A stretch of 34,000 nucleotides of DNA from Lachnospiraceae bacterium (lineage in GTDB: Bacteria > Bacillota > Clostridia > Lachnospirales > Lachnospiraceae). The notes beneath the pieces were generated by a model. It was given only the letters and a program-made list of their open reading frames with translations. It made no database searches and was not told the DNA's origin. The stretch covers positions 1 to 34,000 of the forward strand of contig JAFXJR010000025.1 of NCBI GenBank assembly GCA_017532145.1, read 5' to 3'. Positions 1 through 7,675 of the stretch are shown in pieces; within the stretch, counting starts at the first letter, position 1, and each line of letters starts with the position of its first letter. The translations under genes and the position numbers were made by a program.

Positions 1-384
1 ATAGCGGGTATTCTGGCCATGCATCCCAAATGCTTGATTTTGGATGAGCCTACAGCCATGCTGGATCCGAATGGAAGAAAGGAAGTTATCCGTGCAGTAA
101 GGGCATTAAATCAGGCAGAGGCAATTACGGTAGTTCTGATTACCCACTATATGGAAGAAATTGTGGATGCAGATAGGGTAATGGTAATGGATCGGGGACG
201 TATCGTTATGCAGGGAACCCCTAGAGAGATTTTTTCTCAGGTAGAAAGGCTGCAGAAGCTTCGATTAGACGTGCCTCAGGTCACACTTTTAGCCTATGAA
301 TTAAAAAAAAGTGGGATACCCCTGCCGGATGGTATTCTGACTGATGAGGAGTTAATCGCAGCACTGAGTAGAGAGAAGGTGTGA
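1..384 (+). CDS. ecfA1: ECF transporter ATPase EcfA1, C-terminal part
   Basis: Partial gene whose 5' end lies before the window; the frame is open from base 1. It is one of the two ATPases of the energy-coupling factor module that powers uptake of vitamins and micronutrients through exchangeable S-components. The visible part starts just after the ABC signature and contains the Walker B motif [12 protein letters not shown], the D-loop and the switch histidine in LITHYMEE, followed by the C-terminal extension typical of EcfA proteins. The next gene, a second full ATPase, follows after 6 bases and then ecfT, which is the standard A1-A2-T order in Firmicutes. Assignment as A1 rather than A2 rests on gene order. 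Confidence 0.95.
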   Translation: MAGILAMHPKCLILDEPTAMLDPNGRKEVIRAVRALNQAEAITVVLITHYMEEIVDADRVMVMDRGRIVMQGTPREIFSQVERLQKLRLDVPQVTLLAYELKKSGIPLPDGILTDEELIAALSREKV

Positions 385-390
385 GACTGG

Positions 391-1242
391 ATGGCAATTA
401 TTTTAAATCATGTAGGATATATCTATGAAAAAGGGACTGCCATGGAGACCTGTGCCTTAAAGGATGTCAATCTGGTCATACCCGATGGGCAGTTTATTGG
501 ATTAATCGGGCATACAGGCTCTGGAAAATCCACACTGGTACAGCTGTTAAATGGATTGGAACAGCCGGATTCAGGCAATGTTTACTACAATGGTGAGGAT
601 ATCCATGAGGCAGACTATGATAAAAAAGCTTTGCGTAGCCGGGTGGGACTGGTTTTTCAGTATCCGGAGCATCAGCTTTTTGAAATGGATGTATTTAGTG
701 ATGTCTGTTTTGGTCCTAAAAATATGGGACTCAACCGAAAGGAATGTGAGTTAAGAGCTTACACTGCCCTGAAACAGGTAGGTGTGGAGGATGAATATTT
801 TTACCAGTCTCCTTTTGATTTGTCAGGAGGTCAAAAAAGGAGAGTGGCTATTGCAGGGGTGCTGGCCATGAAGCCGGAGGTATTGATTTTAGATGAACCT
901 ACAGCGGGTCTGGATCCCAGAGGACGGGATGATATTTTGAATTTGATTGCTTCCATAAGAAAAGAAACAGGGATAACCATTATTCTGGTTTCTCACAGTA
1001 TGGAGGATGTGGCAAGGTATGTGGAGAGAATTATCGTGATGAATCAGGGTGAGGTAATGTATGATGACACTCCAGCAAAGGTGTTTGCTCATGCTCAAGA
1101 GTTAGAGCAGGTAGGGCTGGCTGCTCCACAGGTAACATATATTTTAAAAAAATTAGAAAAAAAAGGCATTCCGGTAAAAACGGATGCAATTACTGTGGAG
1201 GAAGCCAGAGACGCTATCCTGCAGGTATTGAGAAAAGGATAG
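391..1242 (+). CDS. ecfA2: ECF transporter ATPase EcfA2
   Basis: Complete 283-residue ABC ATPase of the energy-coupling factor transporter, acting on the cytoplasmic face of the membrane with EcfA1 and EcfT. Visible motifs in order: Walker A GHTGSGKST near residue 40, Q-loop in VFQYPEHQLF, signature LSGGQKRR near residue 145, Walker [14 protein letters not shown], and switch histidine in LVSHSMED. The Q-loop YPEHQLF sequence is characteristic of EcfA/CbiO proteins. It starts 6 bases after ecfA1 and lies 13 bases before ecfT, so translation is probably coupled. The ribosome binding site is weak (GAGACTGG), which fits coupling to the upstream gene. Confidence 0.97.
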   Translation: MAIILNHVGYIYEKGTAMETCALKDVNLVIPDGQFIGLIGHTGSGKSTLVQLLNGLEQPDSGNVYYNGEDIHEADYDKKALRSRVGLVFQYPEHQLFEMDVFSDVCFGPKNMGLNRKECELRAYTALKQVGVEDEYFYQSPFDLSGGQKRRVAIAGVLAMKPEVLILDEPTAGLDPRGRDDILNLIASIRKETGITIILVSHSMEDVARYVERIIVMNQGEVMYDDTPAKVFAHAQELEQVGLAAPQVTYILKKLEKKGIPVKTDAITVEEARDAILQVLRKG

Positions 1243-1255
1243 ATAAGGAGAAGAG

Positions 1256-2059
1256 ATGCTTAGGGAAATTACTTTGGGACAATATTATCAGACGGATTCT
1301 GTGATTCACAGGCTGGATCCCAGAGTAAAGCTAGTGGCTACCATGTTGTTTATCGCCTCTCTTTTTATTGTAGATAATTGGATAGGTTATCTGCTGGGAG
1401 GGGGATTTTTGTTTGGGATAATCAAGCTTTCTAAAGTACCTTTCCGGTTTATGGTAAAGGGAATGAAATCGCTGGCTATGCTTCTGCTTATCGCTCTGAT
1501 TTTTAATCTGTTTCTTACACCAGGAGAGCCGTTGCTTTCTTTTTGGGGACTGTCGATTACTAAAGAGGGAGTTATACAGGCTTCTATGATGACGATAAGA
1601 CTGGTGTTTTTGATTATTGGGTCTTCCATTATGACACTGACTACCACGCCTAATCATTTGACAGATGGATTGGAAAAGCTGCTGTCACCTTTGAAAATTT
1701 TTCATGTGCCTGTCCATGAAACAGCAATGATGATGTCGATTGCCCTCCGTTTTATTCCTATTTTACTGGAGGAAACAGATAAGATTATGAAAGCACAGAT
1801 GGCAAGAGGAGCAGACTTTGAAAGTGGAAGCTTAATCAGGAAGGTCAGGGCTATGGTACCTCTTTTGGTTCCTTTGTTTTTGTCAGCTTTTCGGAGAGCT
1901 AACGATTTGGCTATGGCTATGGAGGCCAGATGCTATCGGGGAGGAGAGCATCGAACCAAGATGAAGCCGTTGGTTTATCGAAAGGAAGACAGGATTGCTT
2001 ATCTGATACTGGTAGTCTACCTGACAGCCAGTATCTGTTTAGGGAGAATTTTTTTATGA
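1256..2059 (+). CDS. ecfT: ECF transporter transmembrane protein EcfT
   Basis: Complete 267-residue membrane subunit that couples the two EcfA ATPases to the substrate-binding S-component. It begins with the usual REITLGQYYQTDSVIHRLDPRVK segment (residues 3-25), has several hydrophobic helices, and carries two Ala-Arg-Gly-like coupling motifs, ARGADFE near residue 183 and EARCYRGG near residue 223, which contact the ATPases in this family. AAGGAG sits six bases before the ATG. The stop codon overlaps the truA start (ATGA), so the four genes ecfA1-ecfA2-ecfT-truA form one operon, a conserved arrangement in Firmicutes. Confidence 0.96.
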   Translation: MLREITLGQYYQTDSVIHRLDPRVKLVATMLFIASLFIVDNWIGYLLGGGFLFGIIKLSKVPFRFMVKGMKSLAMLLLIALIFNLFLTPGEPLLSFWGLSITKEGVIQASMMTIRLVFLIIGSSIMTLTTTPNHLTDGLEKLLSPLKIFHVPVHETAMMMSIALRFIPILLEETDKIMKAQMARGADFESGSLIRKVRAMVPLLVPLFLSAFRRANDLAMAMEARCYRGGEHRTKMKPLVYRKEDRIAYLILVVYLTASICLGRIFL

Positions 2060-2826
2060 CAAACATAACAAAAAGAAAAAGGATTATGCTGACGGTAGCC
2101 TATGATGGGACTGCCTATAGTGGTTTCCAGATACAGAGTCATGCACCTACCATAGAAAGGGAGCTGAATCGGTGCCTAAGTGAGCTGTTTAAAGAGGAAA
2201 TCCGTGTTACAGGAGGCAGTCGGACGGATGCAGGAGTCCATGCTCTATGTAATGTAGCAGTATTTGATACTTCAGCCAGGATGCCGGCAGAAAAGATGAG
2301 CTATGCTTTGAATCAAAGGCTGCCAGAGGATATCCGAATCAGAAAATCTGAGGAGGTAGCTGAAGGCTTCCATCCCCGTCATTGTGATACCAGAAAAACC
2401 TATGAATACAGGATTATTAGCTCGTCCTTTCCTATTCCTACAAAGAGGCTCTATGCCCATTATACCTATCTTCCCTTAGATGTAGACAGAATGAGAAGGG
2501 CTGCAGAGTGGTTGGTAGGAGAGCATGATTTTAAGAGCTTTTGCAGTGCAGGCAGTCAGGTAGAGACTACAGTACGGACAATCTATGATTTAGAGGTACT
2601 GCAGGAACAAGAGGAAGAAATACTTTTGCGGATTACAGGGAATGGATTTTTATACAATATGGTTAGAATTATTGCAGGGACTCTGATAGAAGTGGGAAGG
2701 GGAAGATGGGAACCGGAATATATCCGTGAGATTCTGGAGGCAAAAAACAGGGAAAAAGCAGGCCCTACTGCTCCTGCCTGTGGACTGATGTTGGTTAATT
2801 ATTGTTACTGTTCACCTTCACACTAA
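2056..2826 (+). CDS. truA: tRNA pseudouridine synthase A
   Basis: 256-residue enzyme making pseudouridine at positions 38-40 of the tRNA anticodon arm. Motifs visible: LTVAYDGTAYSGFQ at the N-terminus, GGSRTDAGVHAL with the catalytic aspartate in the SRTDAGVHA box, and GNGFLYNMVRIIAGTLIEVGRG near the C-terminus. I place the start at 2056 rather than at an upstream in-frame ATG because GGGAG lies nine bases before it and ATGA overlaps the ecfT stop; the upstream extension lies entirely inside ecfT. An internal ATG at 2086 is possible but less likely. Length is normal for TruA. Confidence 0.96.
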   Translation: MTNITKRKRIMLTVAYDGTAYSGFQIQSHAPTIERELNRCLSELFKEEIRVTGGSRTDAGVHALCNVAVFDTSARMPAEKMSYALNQRLPEDIRIRKSEEVAEGFHPRHCDTRKTYEYRIISSSFPIPTKRLYAHYTYLPLDVDRMRRAAEWLVGEHDFKSFCSAGSQVETTVRTIYDLEVLQEQEEEILLRITGNGFLYNMVRIIAGTLIEVGRGRWEPEYIREILEAKNREKAGPTAPACGLMLVNYCYCSPSH

Positions 2827-2869
2827 TTACCACGCTGATGGGTGTGGGGCAGTGATAAAATGGGGTGAT

Positions 2870-2946
2870 AGAACCTGACCTCACCGGAGGAGACTTTAAA
2901 TAGGCAGGTTCTGTTACTATTTACAGGCTGGCCTGTGAATAGTAAC
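2870..2946. other. cluster of hairpins between truA and rplM
   Basis: Adjacent inverted repeats: AGAACCTG (2870-2877) pairs with CAGGTTCT (2905-2912), enclosing a small CCTC-ACCG-GAGG hairpin. Directly behind is a 16-bp inverted repeat with one G-U type mismatch (2913-2928 with 2931-2946, arms starting GTTACTATTTACAGG, spacer TG). No T-run follows on the plus strand, so it is not a classical terminator. It may be an RNA processing or protection structure, or a remnant of a palindromic repeat. Confidence 0.6.
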
Positions 2947-2985
2947 CAATTATCGGTTTATGGAGTCTGGATTGCAAAATAAGGA

Positions 2986-3014
2986 TTGACACACATGGGA
3001 GCGTATACTATAAT
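2986..3014 (+). promoter_or_regulatory. consensus SigA promoter of rplM-rpsI
   Basis: Perfect TTGACA (2986-2991) and TATAAT (3009-3014) separated by 17 bases. It lies about 195 bases upstream of the rplM start, leaving a long leader. This strength fits a ribosomal protein operon. Confidence 0.9.
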
Positions 3015-3021
3015 ATTTTGG

Positions 3022-3210
3022 TATGACAAAGTTTAATAATGTAATGCCAAAGCCCCGGCGGTACATTATAATATATGCACAGGAGAGCGGGATAGGTTCT
3101 CCGGCAAAAAGTGTCAAAGCGAAGCCTTATGGTGCAGCCGGACATCTGTACTACGGTGGAAGTGATGACAGGTACAATACAAAACTGTTTTGAAGCTTGG
3201 AGGTAACATA
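3022..3210 (+). promoter_or_regulatory. long 5' leader of the L13-S9 operon, possible autoregulatory RNA
   Basis: The stretch between the predicted transcription start and the rplM ATG is about 190 nt without an ORF. It contains a local stem GGAGA (3081-3085) with TCTCC (3098-3102) and further short complementary segments. Firmicute rplM mRNAs are known to carry an L13 leader element (Rfam L13_leader); this region has the right place and size, but I cannot confirm the consensus by eye. The ribosome binding site GGAGG ends about seven bases before the ATG. Confidence 0.45.
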
Positions 3211-3639
3211 ATGAAAACTTTTATGGCTAGTCCGGCTACTATCGAGAGAAAATGGTATGTAGTTGATGCTACTGATATGACACTTGGACGCCTGGCAGCT
3301 CAGGTTGCCAGTGTTTTAAGGGGAAAGAATAAGCCAATTTTTACTCCCCATATCGATACCGGTGACTATGTAGTTATTATTAATGCAGAAAAAGTGAAGG
3401 TAACAGGCAAGAAGCTGAATCAGAAGATTTATTACAATCATTCTGACTATGTAGGCGGGATGAAGGAGACTACATTGAAGGAAATGATGGCTAAGAAACC
3501 GGAGAGAGTTGTAGAGCTTGCTGTTAAGGGTATGCTTCCGAAGGGACCTTTGGGAAGACAGATGTACAAAAAACTTCATGTATACGCAGGACCGGAGCAT
3601 AAACAGATTGCTCAGAAGCCTGAAGTATTAACATTTTAA
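3211..3639 (+). CDS. rplM: 50S ribosomal protein L13
   Basis: 142 residues, the standard bacterial length. Recognised by [20 protein letters not shown] at the N-terminus, [33 protein letters not shown] and the conserved region [18 protein letters not shown]. An early-assembling large-subunit protein. Start set at 3211 because of GGAGGTAACATA directly in front; an upstream TTG in frame would add seven residues and lies across the ribosome binding site. Followed 28 bases later by rpsI, the universal pair. Confidence 0.98.
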   Translation: MKTFMASPATIERKWYVVDATDMTLGRLAAQVASVLRGKNKPIFTPHIDTGDYVVIINAEKVKVTGKKLNQKIYYNHSDYVGGMKETTLKEMMAKKPERVVELAVKGMLPKGPLGRQMYKKLHVYAGPEHKQIAQKPEVLTF

Positions 3640-3667
3640 TCCAACGGACTGAAAGGAGAAAATTAAA

Positions 3668-4063
3668 ATGGCTAAGACAGCAAATTGCTACGGAACCGGA
3701 AGAAGAAAGAAATCCATTGCAAGAGTATATCTGGTACCTGGCAAAGGAAATATTGTAATTAATAAGAGAAGTATTGATGACTATTTTGGTCTGGAGACCC
3801 TGAAGGTAATCGTTCGTCAGCCTCTGGTAGCTACTGCTACATCAGATAGATTTGATGTAAAGGTAAATGTACGCGGTGGCGGTTATACAGGTCAGGCTGG
3901 TGCAATCAGACATGGTATTGCAAGAGCTTTACTTCAGGCAGATGCAGACTTTAGACCTGTACTGAAAAAGGCAGGCTACCTGACCAGAGATCCTCGTATG
4001 AAGGAAAGAAAGAAGTATGGTTTGAAGGCAGCACGTCGTGCACCTCAGTTCTCCAAGCGTTAA
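3668..4063 (+). CDS. rpsI: 30S ribosomal protein S9
   Basis: 131 residues. The N-terminal [18 protein letters not shown], central [19 protein letters not shown] and the basic C-terminal tail ending RRAPQFSKR, which reaches the P-site tRNA in the ribosome, are all present. AAAGGAG precedes the ATG by a usual distance. Its terminator follows immediately, and that terminator has become the integration site of the mobile element described next. The coding sequence itself is intact, so the insertion does not harm the essential gene. Confidence 0.98.
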   Translation: MAKTANCYGTGRRKKSIARVYLVPGKGNIVINKRSIDDYFGLETLKVIVRQPLVATATSDRFDVKVNVRGGGYTGQAGAIRHGIARALLQADADFRPVLKKAGYLTRDPRMKERKKYGLKAARRAPQFSKR

Positions 4064-4079
4064 TTATCAAACGTATACA

Positions 4080-4091
4080 AACCCTTGGAAA
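4080..4091. repeat. presumed left attachment site core (att)
   Basis: AACCCTTGGAAA is repeated exactly at 8758-8769, and each copy is followed by a terminator-like hairpin with a T-run. The integrase gene lies directly beside this copy, as expected for a tyrosine-recombinase element that uses the 3' flank of rpsI as target. Borders are inferred. Confidence 0.65.
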
Positions 4092-4115
4092 TATTGGTTT
4101 CCAAGGGTTTTTTAT
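4080..4115 (+). terminator. rho-independent terminator of rplM-rpsI
   Basis: Inverted repeat AACCCTTGGAAA (4080-4091) and TTTCCAAGGGTT (4098-4109), loop TATTGG, followed by TTTTATT. The last base of the run abuts the integrase stop on the other strand. The left arm is also the presumed att core. Confidence 0.93.
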
Positions 4116-5327
4116 TACCCAATGCCAAGCATTTGGTGTTGATTTGGTGTTTGTTCGGTCAAGATATGCTCCATAAGTTCAGCAGTTTTCATACGTGAAC
4201 TATCTAAAACGGCTGTATATGTCTTTGCTGTTATCTGAATGTCGGAGTGTCCTAAGTGTTCTGAAACTATCTTTAAATCAACCCCATTATTTAATAATAG
4301 AGTAGCATTGGTGTGTCTTAATTTATGCAGTGTTAGATACTCAAACTTAGTGCCTTTGAGAAATCGTTTTAATTGGGTATTAAGACAACTCCTATCTTTA
4401 TAATTTCCAGTAGCAGAAGTAAATACCATTTCTGGATGTGAAAAAGAAGAACCTAAAGCCATTTGGAGTTTTCGTTGTTCGCTTCTGTGCTTCTTTAATA
4501 AAGCCACAAGATTATCATCCATGAATAAATGTCTAATACTTATCTTGGTTTTTGGTGTAGTCAGAAAGTGAGTTCCACCAACATCTGATAATGAATGACG
4601 TATATAGATTTTCTTGTTTTTAAAATCAATATCTTCCCATTGTAAAGCTAAACATTCACCAGAACGCATACCAGTAAAGAGCAGTACTAAGATAATTGTA
4701 TTAAATGCAGAATACTTTTGGAACATACTAAGAAATTCTGGCAATTCTTCAGCAGTTAAGTGCATTTGTTTACCCTCTTCCAATGGATTCTTTTTGGGAA
4801 GAATAACGTTCTTACATGGAGTTTCTTTGATACAGCCTTGCATTACTGCAAATTTGAATAAACTTTGTAAAATGCAGTATATACGCTTGGCGTTGGAAGG
4901 AGAAAGAGTTTTCATTTCTCCACGAACCATGCTTTTATGAGTAGCAAAGAAGTGGCTTATTGAGGCTGTTGTGATGTCTTTTAGCTTCTTATTGCCAAAG
5001 TAATCCATGAAGTGGTAATTGATATGTTTTTCATAATTATAGGCTGTAACGGGCTTTAAATTGTTTGGAGCGTAAAGACGAAAATACTCCTCAACCAATT
5101 CTGAAAATCTCATATTTTCTTTGAGATTATAAAGACCTTTACAACGATTGGAATAGTGGACATATTCTTCTTTTGCTAATTTGTCAGCTTTCTTTTGTGT
5201 TAGTCCTTCTGGTGGTGTGACGTATTTGTTTACCATTAACATCATATCCCATACAGACAGTAAAACGATATGTTTTGCCTCGTTGTATTATACCAGTATC
5301 TACTTTTCTTGTTTGTTCTTTAGCCAT
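4115..5327 (-). pseudogene. tyrosine recombinase (integrase), frameshifted near its N-terminus
   Basis: Phage/Tn916-type integrase. The open frame from 5245 down to 4115 holds the SAM-like core-binding domain (about residues 45-150) and the catalytic domain: arginine in FTGMRSGECLALQW, HKLRH box, HLGHS and the nucleophile tyrosine in TAKTYTAV. The apparent start at 5245 (MMLMVNK) has only a poor ribosome binding site. A much better start is at 5327, with AAAGGAG in front and reading MAKEQTRKVDTGIIQRGKTY, then a beta-rich arm-binding segment ending GYDVNGKQIRHT. That frame is offset by one from the main frame and meets it around 5205-5225, before PPEGLTQKK. The simplest reading is a small deletion or a sequencing error. 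If real, the arm-binding domain is uncoupled and the element may be locked in place. Confidence 0.85.
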
Positions 5328-5405
5328 AGTAATAGCTCCTTTCGTAATTAAATTTTGTATGATAAAAGAAGCTGTTACCTATGAGATAACAGCTCCGATT
5401 ATTCT

Positions 5406-5621
5406 TTATGATTCTCTATTTAGATAGTCCAGAAAACGTTCATAATTAGCTAAGTATTTTGTGCCAGCATGTATATACTTTATTTTGTTTCCTTTACAAA
5501 GTAAGCGTATATGATGCTCACTTACGCCAGTTAAAGAAGATGTTTCTTTGATGGTTTTCATGTGAACCGCCGAAGGCGATTGAGAAACTATCGTGAACGG
5601 AGTAGTATTTAGATTCTTCAT
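5406..5621 (-). CDS. excisionase-like small DNA-binding protein
   Basis: 71 residues with a MerR/excisionase-type helix-turn-helix: IKETSSLTGVSEHHIRLLCKGNKI followed by a wing (YIHAGTKYLANYERFLDYLN), the pattern of Xis proteins next to Tn916-type integrases. AAAGGAG seven bases before the ATG supports this start. It lies about 80 bases upstream of the integrase start in the same orientation, so both are probably co-transcribed and set the direction of recombination. Function is inferred from fold pattern and position. Confidence 0.75.
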   Translation of the reverse strand: MKNLNTTPFTIVSQSPSAVHMKTIKETSSLTGVSEHHIRLLCKGNKIKYIHAGTKYLANYERFLDYLNRES

Positions 5622-5719
5622 GGTGTTACTCCTTTTATTTGGCTGTATAATTTCTTAACAAGCCGATTTGTTATCTGGTAAAATATTTGTTTTTTAGTAT
5701 TGGTTTGATGGAATGATAC

Positions 5720-5781
5720 TGTAAAGATTCTTTACAACTGTTCCAAAGTAAATGAAAACTGTGTTGTAAAGAAAATTTACA
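5720..5781. promoter_or_regulatory. pair of identical palindromes TGTAAA-N5-TTTACA
   Basis: Two copies of TGTAAA-N5-TTTACA at 5720-5736 and 5765-5781, centres 45 bp apart, close to a whole number of helical turns. They lie in the spacer between the Rep-like gene and the excisionase gene. Likely operators, or binding sites for an element-encoded protein such as a replication or excision factor. The binding partner is unknown. Confidence 0.6.
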
Positions 5782-5826
5782 GATATACTATATATAGCCA
5801 TGGATAGCTTTTTAAAAAGGCATTTA

Positions 5827-6180
5827 TTATGGCTTTTTAAAACTCTTCCATCCGTCTGAGAAACTGTAAACATTTGATTTTCTCAAGTTTCTATTATTTT
5901 GTTTTATGGTAATAAAACCATGGTTAACTAATTCAGTTCTTGCTTTAAAGAAGGTTTGCTTTGACATATAGTTGATATATTTGTTACATGGAAACGTGAA
6001 ATCTTTGTTTCCACCTGCTTCCATCATCATGTTTAGATAAATGCGAACTGCTGAGTTGGATAAGTCTCTAAATGCTTCAGAGGAAGTAAGCGTTACACCA
6101 AGTCTGATATATCGTTTTTCTAAGCCATCAGCACGTGTAGTAAACCATGGCGGAAATGGTGTTTTTTTAGTTCGTGCCAT
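5827..6180 (-). CDS. winged-helix protein, replication-initiator-like, of the mobile element
   Basis: 117 residues. Middle part TSSEAFRDLSNSAVRIYLNMMMEAGGNKDFTFP then YINYMSKQTFFKARTELVNHGFITIKQ reads as a winged helix of the RepA-N/plasmid initiator or DnaD-N type, with a basic C-terminus. AAAGGAGGAG in front of 6180 fixes the start; a longer frame upstream overlaps the neighbouring HTH gene and has no ribosome binding site. The gene is one base downstream of the HTH gene stop. Such small wHTH proteins are common between the regulator and the integrase in Firmicute integrative elements; a true replication role is not shown. Confidence 0.6.
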   Translation of the reverse strand: MARTKKTPFPPWFTTRADGLEKRYIRLGVTLTSSEAFRDLSNSAVRIYLNMMMEAGGNKDFTFPCNKYINYMSKQTFFKARTELVNHGFITIKQNNRNLRKSNVYSFSDGWKSFKKP

Positions 6181-6181
6181 A

Positions 6182-6364
6182 TTACTCCTCCTTTTTATCT
6201 TTAAGTGTGTTAATAGCATGGAAAATAGCCTTTTCCTGTTCTGGTGTTAAATCCTTACGTAACCAACGTGATAACGTGTAGTCTGCTATATTGAGTTCTC
6301 TGGCTACTTCCCATTGATAAATGCGATATTTTCTTAAAAGATAATGAATATCGTATTTGTTCAT
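6182..6364 (-). CDS. small helix-turn-helix regulator
   Basis: 60 residues. Reads as a Cro/CI-like helix-turn-helix: LLRKYRIYQWEVARELNIADYTLSRWLRK, ending in charged TPEQEKAIFHAINTLKDKKEE. AAGGAGGAG lies in front of the ATG at 6364. It is the first gene of the minus-strand operon hth-rep-xis-int and is divergent from the cargo genes. It probably represses from the palindrome in the divergent spacer (6418-6438). Related small proteins in such elements are annotated as HTH or replication-associated proteins. Confidence 0.72.
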   Translation of the reverse strand: MNKYDIHYLLRKYRIYQWEVARELNIADYTLSRWLRKDLTPEQEKAIFHAINTLKDKKEE

Positions 6365-6381
6365 TTGTAATCTCCTCCTTC

Positions 6382-6438
6382 TTGACAGATTTTATATGAC
6401 CATATAATATTTTTTTATATGCAATTTGTTGTTGCATA
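6382..6438 (+). promoter_or_regulatory. divergent control region: promoter plus operator palindrome
   Basis: TTGACA at 6382-6387 is followed by overlapping -10 candidates TATAAT (6403-6408, 15-bp spacing) and TAATAT (6405-6410, 17-bp spacing), reading toward the cargo genes. Just downstream is an exact inverted repeat TATGCAA (6418-6424)-N7-TTGCATA (6432-6438), which would cover the start of transcription. This layout suits repression by the adjacent HTH protein. Confidence 0.6.
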
Positions 6439-6513
6439 ATAGCTATGGGACAAGAATAAACCTAAAGGAAAAGAGGTGCATTATATATTTATATATCATT
6501 GAGCTTGAATTTG

Positions 6514-7443
6514 ATGGTATATAAAAACATTATGGCATTAGGATATATTATTTTGGATTCTGGAAAAGAATTTATAGTGGTTTCAGAACAAAAGAAAATA
6601 ACAGCATTTGAATATGGACAGTTTTGTTTGAGTGTTTGTAACATGGATTATGACAAAACAGAAGAAAGAGTACAGATGTATTCGGAGAAGAATTATGAGA
6701 TAAAAGATATGCTATCTCATTGTATCAATTCATTATATTTAACTTGGGAACAAGCAAATGTTGTAATAGAAATGATAGCGGAAGAAATAAACGAAAATGG
6801 TGTAATTGTCGGTGGGGTGGATTCTTTACCAGATATTTATAAAAATAAAGAGTTACGTCACCATATTAGAAAATTACTCGAAAGAGATTTTTCTGTTTGT
6901 GAATCTGAAATACAGAGTGAACTTGATTCAGTAATATTAAATCAGAGCATTATTATGTTTGATGGTGTTCCGATGACTGGTTACTTTTTAAATACAATAA
7001 AGGATTTTCTCATAGTAGATGTGCAAAAGTTTCTGTTGTCAAATTGTGTGATAAAAGAATGTGAATATTGTAAACGTCTATTTATACCATCCAGAAAAAG
7101 CGATAAATATTGTAGGCTACCTAATTTAGAACGGCTTACGTGCGGTGAACTGGCACACAAGAATCGAAGTAAAACTGATTTTGAACGATTGTGTGATAAA
7201 GCTAGACCAGAGCAAAGAAGTACTTTGATAAATATATCAACAACAAAAAAGTACGATGTAGATATTCTTCAGCAGATGTACGATGATTGGTCTTTGGAAT
7301 GTGGTAAACAGTATAAGAAATATAAAGCTAAAAATGATTTAGGTGGTTTTAAGAAATGGATAGAAAAGACAAAATATACACCATCAAAAATTAAAAATGA
7401 GTACCAAAAGAGACTAAAAACAAAGGAAAACGTGAAGCGATAA
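6514..7443 (+). CDS. cargo protein with C-terminal zinc-knuckle (DUF6076-like), unknown function
   Basis: About 310 residues; the start is uncertain. In-frame candidates are a TTG at 6499 and ATGs at 6514 and 6532, none with a clear ribosome binding site. The N-terminal two thirds is alpha-rich without a motif I recognise. Around residue 195 there is a Cys cluster, CEYCKRLFIPSRKSDKYC, then a further Cys in RLTCGELAHKNRSK, resembling the zinc-binding ends of DUF6076 and CGNR-type proteins. A lysine-rich tail follows (KYKAKNDLGGFKKWIEKTKY). Base composition is AT-rich, matching the element and unlike the flanking chromosome. First of two plus-strand cargo genes; a DNA- or RNA-binding role is possible but not shown. 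Confidence 0.6.
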   Translation: MVYKNIMALGYIILDSGKEFIVVSEQKKITAFEYGQFCLSVCNMDYDKTEERVQMYSEKNYEIKDMLSHCINSLYLTWEQANVVIEMIAEEINENGVIVGGVDSLPDIYKNKELRHHIRKLLERDFSVCESEIQSELDSVILNQSIIMFDGVPMTGYFLNTIKDFLIVDVQKFLLSNCVIKECEYCKRLFIPSRKSDKYCRLPNLERLTCGELAHKNRSKTDFERLCDKARPEQRSTLINISTTKKYDVDILQQMYDDWSLECGKQYKKYKAKNDLGGFKKWIEKTKYTPSKIKNEYQKRLKTKENVKR

Positions 7444-7545
7444 ACAATTTTGAAAAAATGAGAGTATATATATAATCTGTATAAAAAATTTACAAGATTA
7501 ATGATAAAAGCATTAGGAAATGGGTGAAAAAATCCCTAAGAACAA

Positions 7546-7573
7546 AGATTATTATATATGATAATCTGTTTTT
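7546..7573 (+). terminator. weak AT-rich terminator between the cargo genes
   Basis: AGATTAT (7546-7552) and ATAATCT (7561-7567) form a 7-bp stem with an 8-base loop, followed by GTTTTTA. It would partly separate the two cargo genes, which are 232 bases apart. Confidence 0.5.
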
Positions 7574-7675
7574 AGTAGGTGCTTTTAGGAAGTGACTATA
7601 AAAGGGAAAATAAAAGATTTTGTAGAAACTGAATTTAAGAAAACATATTAATATAGAATCAAGGAGAAGAATATA

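Noticed and set aside
2913..2946. Counted at first as a member of the 134-bp repeat family because of GTTACTATT ends
   Set aside because: The ends read GTTAC rather than GTAAC, and none of the internal blocks are present.
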